From Luidia sarsii (Eukaryota > Echinodermata > Asteroidea > Paxillosida > Luidiidae), in NCBI GenBank assembly GCA_949987565.1, contig OX465104.1, positions 6,830,448-6,894,447 on the forward strand: a DNA stretch of 64,000 bases, given 5' to 3'. Below the pieces are notes generated by a model, which searched no databases, was not told the DNA's origin, and saw only the letters and a list, made by a program, of their open reading frames with translations. Shown here in pieces: positions 1 through 10,700 of the stretch. Position 1 is the stretch's first letter; each line of letters begins with the position of its first letter. Made by a program: the position numbers and the translations under genes.

Positions 1-306
1 GAGCTACAATGGGCGATGGAGAGCACAAAAGTTCACAACACAAACAGCCGAACCAATAATTGATAGTTATGGCCGGCGTAACGCAACCCAGGTCCTGTGA
101 CTCTATCATGGATGAAATCAGATCTCAAATGTCACCATAAGGAGCCAGAAACTACTGGCAATTTTTTTTTTTGGGGGGGGGGGATATTTCCTGGATGACA
201 TGAAGCCAACCAAACTACACTGGTCTCCAAGAGTGAGGAAAAAAAGTCTGGCGGATGGCCCGAGAGCCATCGATGACACTGGACAAGAATGACATGAGTC
301 ACTCAC

Positions 307-3300
307 CGGTTTTTCGGAGAGGGATGGAGCCGGGAGTGGAGGCGGGAGACATAATCGACGGAGTGGTGACTGGCGTGCGGGGCGACTCCGGAACAGCGCC
401 ACTGGACGGCGTGGCGGGAGTCCCGACGAGTGCCTGCGAGAGCGCGACAGACGGAAGAGACGGAATCCCGATTGACGAAATGGTGAACAATCAGAGTCGT
501 CACAAACTCCACGGATATGCCATTAGACTGATTGGCGTCATTCATTGTATGAAATACATATCCTGGGGTTGTATGGGATTGGGATCGATATTTATAATAT
601 AATGTCCCCCTATTATGGGCCCAGGCCAGCCTCTGGCTCAGACTTCCTCCACGATATTCTGCCACCGGCAAAGGTCCCGCAAGAACAAAAGCATCAGGCC
701 TGCGCTCTATTTTGTTTTCATTGGAAGACGCTTTGTTCAAAGGCTACTGTAAACCTTGGCTTACTCGTCAACACTGATAAACACCAGTGGTCAATTGCAT
801 CAAACTGTCACTTGCAAAACAAGGAGTGATTCCCAGAGACCCAGATACCATATGACTTGTCACAACTACATGTATTTTCTGTCATCCAATTAGTTTGGAG
901 AGCCCCCTGACAGAAACTAGTTTCTTTTGGGCAATCCTGCGGGAGTTAATTGGATGTTGTTTCTGTTATTGTTGCTATTGTTGTTTGTTACTTTGTCAAT
1001 TTTTATTTTTTATTTTTATTATTATTATTATTATTATTTTTTTAATTGATTGATTTATTCCTATTTTCAACTTTATTCTTACTTGTGTGCTGTGATGTGA
1101 ATGCAGTACATGTATCCCGAAAAATGAAATAAATAAATGAATAAATAAATACTATGATTATCAATAGTATGTTGCTACGATAAAAATCGCAAGGCGTAGT
1201 GAAATCCATCACTAGAACAAGACAGCTCGTGCAATCCAGTGGCTCAGTTTCAGCTGCAGTCTTAGTACGCTGGTTCAATACCTTGACGTCGGGCACATCC
1301 TGCTTTGAGGGCGTGGCCTTGGTGGGTGTGGCCTTGGAGGGTGTGGCCTTTGAGGGCGTGGCCTTGGCGGGCGTGGCCTTGGCGGGCGTGGCCTTGGCGG
1401 GCGTGGTGGAGTTTTCGTTGCTGTCCTCCTCGTCGCTGTCAAGGATGCGGCGAGACTTCTTCTTGGCTTGCGGGGTGACCACATCCTGACTCGGTGAGCG
1501 GTTCTTGATTTTCAAAGGAGATCTGTCCTCCCTAATTGGTAGCGAGGAAAAAAAAAAAATCGAATTTTGTACAGAAAAAAAAGAGATGCAAAAAGAAGCA
1601 AAAACTGGTTAAAGGTAGGGTAAACTATTTGTGAAGGTCAAATAATCACTTCCATACTTTGTTGTCAAACTCAACTTACACATAAAATAAAGCGTAAGTT
1701 TCTGCTCAATCTGTCAACCATGTCATGAGAAAAAACGTGGAAATGAAATTAAATGCAAATTGTGCATACTGCATATAGGGCGTGAGGTATAGTCTATCTA
1801 ATTTATTATCATTTGACAAGAAACCATTTCCAGCTATTTGTTATCAGACACATTCTGTACTCACTCTTTGTCCTGATCTGATGTCCCTGTGGTCCGCTTG
1901 GGACTGAAAAATGACCTAAACAGAAAAGCAAACAATTATGTCAAGCTACACACACATGGAATGAATGAAGAAAGGCGCAAATGAAACTGTTGATTTTGAA
2001 GGCAATTGAGGAGGCATTACGCATTCAACCTGTTAACTTGTCTACAGCTACGCAAAGAATAATCTGACACTCAGTGACACCTCTTTTACTTTTGTTTTAG
2101 TACAAATAGTAGTGCCTAGTGGTGCTTACCTCCTGTGCAAAGCCAAACCCAAACTAAGGCTGAAACTGTGAATTTGTGAAAGGGTTAAAAACTTAAAATA
2201 GCGTTTGCAAGATGAACGCCAGTGCCGACAAAATGTCACTGGCAGCCAGTGCATGGCACTGCTAATTTAAATTTGTTTGACCAAAACTAGTATAGATTCA
2301 AAACAAATAAAAATTGCTATTTCCGTATTTGAAAACAACAACCCAAACACTGAAACAGGTGTTACTGTTCTGTGTATCGTGGGAACCCCCGTTTTCGACG
2401 CTACACGATTTCGACGCTTAGCCTTCTAACTCACATCGCACTATGAAAACAACTCCGTATAACGATCTTAGACTTCGTATCTTACAGTTGGTTTCCTGCT
2501 CTTGTCCGTCACCGAAAATGTGGAAATTTAAGGCTTTTCCAGTAGGCCAAACTCGTGTTATTCAAAAAGTTGCTCTTTTGGGGTCTATTTTCCTAGGTAC
2601 AAAATTGGCAGTTGCTTCGAAGCTCCAGTTTTCTTTATTGTTGGTCCTAAAAAAAATCTGAGTGTACCATAACAAACCCCAACATCCGTAGAAAAAAAAT
2701 ATATCACGCAACTTGAGGCAGTCCGTTCAGGGTAAAAACTATGGAGCCTCCTATAGGGCGTTTCGCTTATATATTTGTTTTAATTTATTTTTTATTATTA
2801 TTTAAAGACAAAAAGTAACATGGCCCAATAGGCTGTTTTTTTAAATGAAAAAATAAAAGGGCAGCTAGAGAAAGTACCAAGAAGGAGGAAATGTGTCTCT
2901 GGAGTGACATTGGGAAAGGTCATAACTGAAAAAGCAGCGAGAAAGAGGATTGTGGAGTTTTTTTTAAACGTCACAAAAGAAGACATCAACCAGACCAATA
3001 CGTTTTAAGCATAAATTATGAATGATTTGAGGAAAGTGTTAGAAGCAGTGTGGAAAAACAAAAACAAAGATGAACACAAAAAAACATACAGGGAAGAATT
3101 TCACAGTGCCACACAGCATTTTGAGTTATTTTAAGAATTTATTTTGCGTTTGGCTGCACTGGGACACCTTACTAAACACCAACATCGAAAATAGGTGACG
3201 ATGCTTACTGCGCGGTGCGCCGCGGACGTCAACAAAACCGGGTAATCTTACGGAAGTGACTAGGCTTGATGAACCTTCTCTATGATTATTCTAATAGTCT

Positions 3301-3699
3301 GTGGTGTGGAGAAAGTGACTGGGACCTCTTTTAGTGTGAAACTTTCGTCCACATTGTTCAGTTTGAAGAAAAGTCCTTATATCGTCGAAAACCGGTTATT
3401 GGAGGATACTGTTGTTGTTAATGTTAGTGTTGTACACTCAGTTACTGTGAGTGTAAATGTTACTAGTATTACAGTAGTAAGTGTTACTGTATAGTGTTAC
3501 TGTAGTGTTAGTTGCGGTGACCGTAACCCCCCCCCCCCCCCCCCCCCCCCACCCATCATCCCGAGGATCGGAGACCTCAGCCTCAGTGTGGCTCAGGTAC
3601 TGGGTAGGTCTCCGACACTCGGGAGGATGAGGGTTACCGCAAATAAACAGGTGTAAGTTGGTGCATTTACTGTACTTACATAATCGATCGCTGGGCCAT
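307..3699 (-). CDS. LIG1: DNA ligase I, N-terminal part (first four coding exons)
   Basis: Nuclear ATP-dependent ligase that seals Okazaki fragments and repair nicks. Only the unstructured N-terminus is in the window. Exons on the minus strand: 3699-3680, 1917-1867, 1531-1282, 433-307. All have GT-AG borders and compatible phases (2, 2, 0, 1), giving about 149 residues. The protein starts MAQRSIMSFFSPKR. Q3-x-x-I6-x-x-F9-F10 is a PCNA-binding PIP box and closely matches the vertebrate LIG1 start. Then come SP sites (S28, S36) suited to CDK, a basic stretch AKKKSRR (46-52, likely NLS), an acidic ILDSDEEDS (CK2-like), a run of about seven KATP[AS]-type pentads encoded by a 15-bp tandem repeat (about 1305-1415), and a Ser/Thr/Pro exon ending in SIPLRKTG that resembles the human segment before the catalytic region. 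The catalytic domains lie left of position 307, outside the window. The donor of exon 3 is chosen by phase match to exon 4. The identity rests on the PIP-box start plus the conserved order of motifs. Confidence 0.85.
1918..3679 (-). other. LIG1 intron 1
   Basis: This 1.76-kb intron separates the 20-nt first coding exon from the exon that completes the PIP box. It holds no recognisable gene. It contains T-rich and GTTACT-type low complexity (about 3400-3510) and a 24-base C homopolymer at 3527-3550. The smaller introns 1532-1866 and 434-1281 are also plain, with ATT/AAAT microsatellite sequence at about 1000-1155. Confidence 0.7.
3527..3550. repeat. Poly-C tract (24 C)
   Basis: Uninterrupted C homopolymer inside LIG1 intron 1. 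Its length is likely to be polymorphic or affected by sequencing error. Confidence 0.9.
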
Positions 3700-4069
3700 G
3701 GTTGCTTGGACAGTTTTCCCGAACCCTGGTGCCAGACTCAGTGTTTGAAATTGACGACAAGGCGACCCTGTCTGCTTGCAGGTTGGACCGGGACGCGTAC
3801 ACGAAGGACCGACCCTAGTGCCCGTGCAGGTGTGCCGACGCTCGCGAGCCTGAAATTGCTGAAACTGCAGCAGATATCTCGGCCCGGCGACCAGCGGGCC
3901 TCTTCCTCCCTGCAGCAACTGCCGTCTGAGCACCTCTTGGGATGTCCGTATTCCGCCTTTGACGAGTGGACCGCTCATTCAGGTGCGGAAACAGACCAGG
4001 GAAGACAACACAAGATGTGCAGTCACTTACACAGCAGTGTTGACAATAAATAATTTTGACATCGCAAGC

Positions 4070-4077
4070 TTTCGCGG
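4070..4077 (-). promoter_or_regulatory. E2F-like site TTTCGCGG
   Basis: TTTCGCGG (CCGCGAAA on the other strand) resembles the E2F/DP consensus TTTSSCGC with one departure. It lies about 370 bp upstream of the LIG1 start codon and about 650 bp upstream of SHMT1. LIG1 is a known type of E2F target. Confidence 0.4.
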
Positions 4078-4089
4078 TTTTTTTCCATT

Positions 4090-4097
4090 TTTCGCGC
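4090..4097 (+). promoter_or_regulatory. E2F consensus site TTTCGCGC
   Basis: Exact match to TTTSSCGC, 12 bp from a second E2F-like octamer, in the divergent LIG1/SHMT1 spacer. The pairing of two sites in a region flanking a replication gene is more persuasive than either alone. Confidence 0.45.
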
Positions 4098-4730
4098 GTA
4101 TGCAGGAGGTTCCCTGTATCGCGATATGAAAACGTGCGAATCAATATTCCAGAAATCGGATACCAGACTACTGTGTGTAACACTTCGCTGGTAAGCACCT
4201 CATTGAGTCCTCATCAACATAACTTCGCTGGTACACTGTCGATGAAGGGGGTGATCAATCAAGGGTCTTTGCCCCCCAAAAAAACTTGCTCATGAAGTTC
4301 GTTCAAATTACGTCAAACCCCATGTCCGATGAACACACTTGGTTTTCGAACTGATGAATCCAGAGTAGAGTGTCTCGAGGCGCGTGTTGCGCATCACAGC
4401 AGGGCCGACTTGCTCAAGTCTACTCCTCGGCGCGCGAAAACAGTAGCTGGTCCCTCATCCCCAGAGAGACTTTTGAACGGCAAACGCCGGGCACCAGGAC
4501 GGGTCACCACAGGATGGTGGCGCGGAATATTGGACTTTGTGTAACACGATCTGCACAAGCACGTTATATGGTGTATGCATATGCATTTTGTGTAGCACGA
4601 GCAGACACGAGGTTACCCCGTGCGATTAGGGACCGTTGTGCACGATAACTAGGGAGCAATTGTGTGCGATAAGGCAACCCCCCTTAGCCGACCTAAATCG
4701 ACGCAAAAAACGTAATCGGCACGCCGTGTC

Positions 4731-7700
4731 ATGAGTGCATCTGAGGTTCAGTCGTCATACGATACAGCCGTTGCCAGCAAGAAGCCCAAGTTCTCTAACG
4801 GGGACCCGGTAAGTTGCAGGATCGAGGCCCGGCCAGTGCTAGACTTGTCCGCCTGGGCTGCACTTTGTCTACATGGCTACACCACGCTGCAGACCGTGGT
4901 CTAGATAGAGTGCATGTGGAGAGCGTGCTGGAATATTACGGCACCGCAATTAAGTTTGCCTGCACGGGCCTCGTTAGAATAACGGTAAACGGTTCGGCCA
5001 ACTTGTGGCGGTACCCGCTTCTGCACGCTGCATCCGGTGGGCGTGTTTTTAAGCCACGCTTGATTGAGGTTATACCATTACATTATTAACATTATCACTA
5101 TCAGCTTTCTGCCAGCACACATGTGGTTGGCGCCTCTCGTTCAGTGCGGCCATCGATCGTAGAAAAGTTCATCATAATAATTGTGTTAAAATTATTATTA
5201 ATTCAGTCAAGGCCTAGTTCTCTGGTCCACGTATTCGGTATTGCGGTGTGCTGAAGTAAAGTAGGTATGTTATAATGTACTATAAAAAAGTATAAGTATT
5301 AATGACTGATGTCGTGATGAGTGATGGAGCTATGTAATGTATCTACCCTGGAAAAGACTAGTTCATTTGGGATGAGGGAAGGCCACCATCTATGATTGAT
5401 ATTATTGTCTCTTTCCCATGCTCTAACTCTAAGGGCTGGATAGACCAGATGGAAAAGCAGTGGTAGTGGAGGTGGTAGTGGAGGTGGTACTGGTACTGGT
5501 AGTTATACCAGTCGTAGTGGTGGTGGCGCGTTAATCTAGAGCTCTCTGGTTCAAGTCCTGGTAAAGTCAAAGCTTTTTTTGCCAATTTTTCAATTGGGTA
5601 ATAATATTTCTATCTATATCTAGTGTTTTTATCACAAGAATTTATAACTACAATTCCAAATACTAGAACTAGTAGTACAGTAGTAGTAGTGCTAGTACTA
5701 GTAGTAGTACTACTACTACTATCAGTACTAGTAGTAGATCTAAATTGAAAAAAACTGAAATTACTTACTTTACTATTTACTAATCAATCAGCCTACCTTC
5801 ACAACAAAACCAAAAGAAACACCCTTATAAAAAAACAGTTATATACATGTAGTATTATACACGTTTGGATCCTGGCAGGACCTTTCTGAAAGGCATTCTG
5901 CCAGGATTGAAACGCCAGGCCCTACTTTTTTGAAAATTGCGTTTTGATCATTTGAATCCGGAAGCAGTTAGCAACATTTTTACGTTATTACAAGTTTGTA
6001 TTCTGACCGCCAATCTCTCTCGCGTTTGCGTCGTCCCGGCAGAAGACACCAGACGTCATGCCTGCCAACGAGTCTGCCACCATACCCATCCCGGAGGGCT
6101 GGTTCGGGAGCGAGCCCCTGGCCACCAACGACCCGGAGATTGCCGACATCATCGCCAAGGAGCGCAAGCGGCAGCGCCGGGGCCTGGAGCTGATCGCCTC
6201 GGAGAACTTCACCAGCCGGGCCGTGCTGGAGTCGCTGGGCTCCTGCCTGCAGAACAAGTACTGCGAGGGCTACCCGGGAAACAGGTGAGCAACGGAGCTG
6301 GCAAGAACGGGGCTTTTGGGCTGAGCCGCGGAGCTAAGTGAGCTCGCGTTATGCAGTTATGAATACTGTCTGGTTACCTTTCTTCTCTGCCGTCCGCATG
6401 AAAAATGCTCAACTTTACATGCATCCACCTTGTGGTCGTTGTCCTCCCTTTCTACATTTTCATCTCAAATTCAAGGAAAAACTGCCTGGGAACTTTTGGT
6501 CAAATTTCTCAAATTCAAAATTTATCAAATTTTACAGTTTAAATCCTGCTACAGTCAAGTGAATTTCTTTGCTATTGCAATGGATCGCTATTGCAATGAA
6601 TTGTTATGCGAAACCAATATATTGGTACGCAAGACCCTTTTGTATACCAGCGCTCTAACCCTCTGAGCTTATCGGCTTCAAATTCCCGGTCCAGTCAAAG
6701 TTGTAAGAAAAGGCCTAAAGCAGGAGCCATGACAGCCCTGCTGTCCTACTGGCTAACACTACCTGTGCTGCGCTAGAAAGTTGCGGGTTCATACCCCGCC
6801 CTAGAATGACTGCATGCAATCGCGCAGAGCGCTTGAGCATTGCACACTGAGTAGGGGCAAGCCCCCTGTTCTGAAAGTCGCCCCCCGAAGTCGTCGAAGG
6901 CAGCTTCTGTTTCATGCCCTGCGACCCGCTGCTTTGACTCGAAAAGGTACTACGGCGGGACGGAGCACTTTGACGACCTGGAGCGCCTGTGCATCAAGCG
7001 TGCCCAGGAGGCCTACCGGCTGGACCCGGCCGAGTGGGGGGTCAACGTCCAGCCCTACTCGGGCTCGCCGGCCAACTTTGCCGTCCTGACGGCCGTCATC
7101 GGCCCCCACGGCCGCATCATGGGCCTGGACCTGCCCGACGGCGGCCACCTGACCCACGGCTTCATGACCAGTCGCAAGAAGATCTCGGCCACCTCCCTCT
7201 ACTTTGAGTCCATGCCCTACAAGGCGGACCAGACCACCGGCCTGATCGACATGGACCGGCTGGAGGAGAACGCCAAGCTCTTCCATCCCCAGGTCATCAT
7301 TGCCGGTGAGAGTCCCATCCCTCCCTGTTTCTTGTCTCCCCGTCCCTCTCCTTGTCCCTCACCTTGTCCTTCTGCTTGTCCCTCTGCTTGTCCCTCTGTA
7401 TGTCCCTCCTTCTCTTCCTGTCTCTCTCCCTCTCCCTCTCCCTCTCCCTCTCCCTCTCCCTCTCCCTCTCCCTCTCCCTCTCCCTCTCCCTCTCCCTCTC
7501 CCTCTCCCTCTCCCTCTCCCTCACTCTCTGCCTCTGCCTCTGCCTCTGCCTCTGCCACTTCCTCTGCCTCTGCCTCTGTCTCTGCCACTGCCTCTGCCTC
7601 TGCCTCTGCCTCTGCCTCTGCCTCTGCCTCTGCCACTTCCTCTGCCTCTGTCTCTGCCTCTTCCACTGCCACTGCCCCGCCTCTGTCTCTGCCTCTGCCT

Positions 7701-10700
7701 CTGCTTCTGCCTCTGCCTCTCTCTCTGCCTCTCCCTCTGCCTCTCCCTCCTCTGTCTCTCGCCTCCCTCTCCCTCTCCCTCCCCCTTCCTCTTCATCTCC
7801 CTCTTTCCGTGTCCCTCTCCCTCCGCTCACTCCTCTCCCCCCCCTTGTATATGAAACACATCCCCAGCTTCCATCTCCGTGGATGGCCTTTCATTGCCGC
7901 CGTTTCCCGACCACAGGCATCAGCTGCTACTCCCGCAACCTGGATTATGCCCGCTTCCGCAAGATCGCCGACCAGCACAATGCCTACCTGATGGCGGACA
8001 TGGCTCACATCAGCGGCCTGGTGGCGGCCGGAGAGGTGCCCAGCCCCTTTGAGCACTGCGACATAGTCACCAGCACCACGCACAAGACGCTGCGCGGACC
8101 CCGATCCGGGATCATCTTCTTCCGCAGAGGTATGGCAGAGACTCGAAGTGTCATTGGTCCTTTGTTTTATTCCAGGAATGTTAGGTGGCCCTCATGTTAC
8201 AATCGTAGCAGGCCCTTTTGGGAAGGCATTCTGTCTTTGAGAAGAGACCTGCTAGGAACATCAGGTCCTCATACAGCATACAACCGCAGTATCCTGAGCA
8301 GCAAAACAAATCATTAATTGATTTTTTAGTTTAAGGAATGTTAAGAGGGACTGACATTTTGATCCTAGCAGGACCTTTCTCCAATTGCCTGACGTTTCGA
8401 TTCAAGCAGGACCTTTCTCAATATGCCTGACGTTTCGATCCTAGCAGGACCTTTCCCAAAGGGCCCGATGTTTCAATCCCAGTAGGACCTTTCTCAAAGG
8501 GCCCGATGTTTCAATCCCAGCAGGACCTTTCTCAAAGGGCCTGATGTTTCGATCCTAGCAGGACCTTTCTCAAAGGGCCCCCATTTTCGATCCAAGCAGG
8601 ACTCTTCTCAAAGGGCCTGACGTTTCGATCCTAGCAGGACCTTTCCCAAAGGGCCAGATGTTTTGATCCTAGCAGGACCTTTCTCAAAGGGCCTGACATT
8701 TCGATCCAAGCAGAACCTTTCTCAAAGGGCCCGACGTTTTGATCCAAGCAGAACCTTTCTCAAAGGGCCCAATGTTTCAATCCTAGCCTAGCAGGATGTT
8801 CTCAAATTGCCGGATGTTCGATCCTAGCAGGACCTTTCTCAAAGGGCCCGACGTTTCGATCTTAGCAAGAACCACCTAGAAGGCTGCCTTTGAGAAATGA
8901 CCTGCTAGGAACGTCAGGCCCTCTACAGTTTGGATATTTCCATTGTGGGTCACTTAAGCCAGTAAGCAGTCTTCAACATGCTTTATATATGACCCTGGTT
9001 GATTTTTTTTCACCGCACTTGAGCCCTATTTTTCCGAGCCGAATCTTTCTCGCAGGCAGAAAGGAGGGAATCGAGTCTAACTTTTCAACTCTCTTATGTG
9101 CTTGGGGATGGGTTGACGTTTTGTTCTTCTCTTCATTCTTCTCTTGTGTAGGACTGCAAAAGACGCTGAAGAACGGCACACAGGTCATGTACAACCTGGA
9201 GAAGCCCATCAATGAGGCCGTCTTCCCCGGACTGCAGGGGGGACCTCACATGCACGCCGTGGGCGGTAAGTCACTAAAGGGTGGGGGCATATCTGAACCA
9301 CCATTCCTTCTTCTACAGATGCTTTCGTGGTAGATGGGCAGAGGGTCTTTCATCCGCTGTCCCTCCTGTATGCACCTTCGCTCGCAGCACACGTTTTGCT
9401 GCAGCTTTGGCACCCGTTTACTGTTTCTGTCCCGAAGTGCGGTACCGTGAAATATTCCAATAGCTTCTTCCCCCGTACTGCTACACTTTGGAACTCTCTA
9501 CCTACATCCTGTTTTCTTTGAACAAACTAGATCTGTTCAAGAGCAACGTGAATAGATACCTGTCCCCTTTGACTCCCCTTTTCTTTCTTTATCGGTCTTT
9601 TCCTCTTCTATTTTTCCTGTAGCCATCACCTCGAGTGGCCTCATCATAAGGCCATGTGTTTGGCAATCTTTCATTAAAAAAAACCCCACAAAAAACCACA
9701 AAAAATAACCATTGCCCCGACCAGAAAACCTGGTTGTTGCAGACCTCACAGCACATTGCGATCCTTTCCGAGGTCAAAAGGCGACAGCTGTAAATAGATG
9801 GATTAAGTTACTTCGATAGTCAATCCTTATTCAACTTAGCACTTGGTTAACAGACCAGAGGCTTGTGATTTCATGGCCGGTCCAGTAAACATCGCAGTTA
9901 AATGGGTGCGATTCTAATAGCAAAAAAGGGACGAAAAGGTTGTGTGTTTTTTTTTTCGAGCAGCTTAAGAGTCTAAGAGCCACACCTTGCTCTCTCTTCC
10001 TGAATCGTCCACAGTGAAGGTCTCACAATGGCACAATTGTTGCCGATAATCTGCCAATTCATGTGTGGCAACTTGCTTTGTATTGATTTGTTCAAGGCTG
10101 AAAAGAGTCTTTGTTTAAAACTTGGACAAAAATGGTGCCTGGATTTGGAGAGCCCCTCACATACTGTAGTAAAACCAAAGTGTGGCCCAAATGGAATGTC
10201 CCCGGCACAAAGTGGTTGAAAACAGCCGTATTATAAGTGCTTGATAAATGGTATTGACGACTATTATTATTTGTATTATTATTCTAGGCGTTGCCACAGC
10301 TCTGCTCCAGTCCATGAAGCCGGAGTTCAAGGGCTACGCGGCCAATGTCATCAAGAACGCCCAGGTCATGTGCAAGTGCCTGATGGAGCGCGGCTACAAG
10401 ATTGTCACAGGTGAGTGCGGGTGCTGCGCTGCGTCCAATAAACCACCACGGTGCTTTAAAGGCCCTATACAACATTGGTAAACGATTGCCACAATTTGTG
10501 TGTTAAAACCATAAAACATTCCACAAAAGCAATACTGTGAAGGTCTTCGCTCAAATGGTAATCTGAGAAAGTAGAAAAATTGAAAAAAAGTCACGGTTTA
10601 CGCACCGTTCTAGTAAGAGTAAGAAATAGTTTAGTACTCGTGAGTAATAAACTATTTGTCGATGTTTGAGTGAAGATGTTTTGAAAAGTACAGCATCCCA

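Larger units (their letters stand above)
3700..4730. promoter_or_regulatory. Divergent LIG1 / SHMT1 intergenic promoter region
   Basis: The start codons of LIG1 (minus, 3699) and SHMT1 (plus, 4731) lie head to head 1,031 bp apart. The spacer is CpG-richer than the surrounding introns and has no convincing ORF of its own. It must hold both 5' untranslated regions and start sites. No clear TATA box was seen. Two E2F-like octamers lie at 4070-4097. Shared control would fit S-phase demand for both enzymes, but that is inference. Confidence 0.6.

Noticed and set aside
7119..8317. Long Ser/Pro/Leu and Glu/Arg frames of 150-320 residues
   Set aside because: They run from SHMT1 exon 3 through the hexamer repeat into exon 4. 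The splice sites at 7305 and 7917 restore a perfect SHMT, so the intervening frame is intronic.
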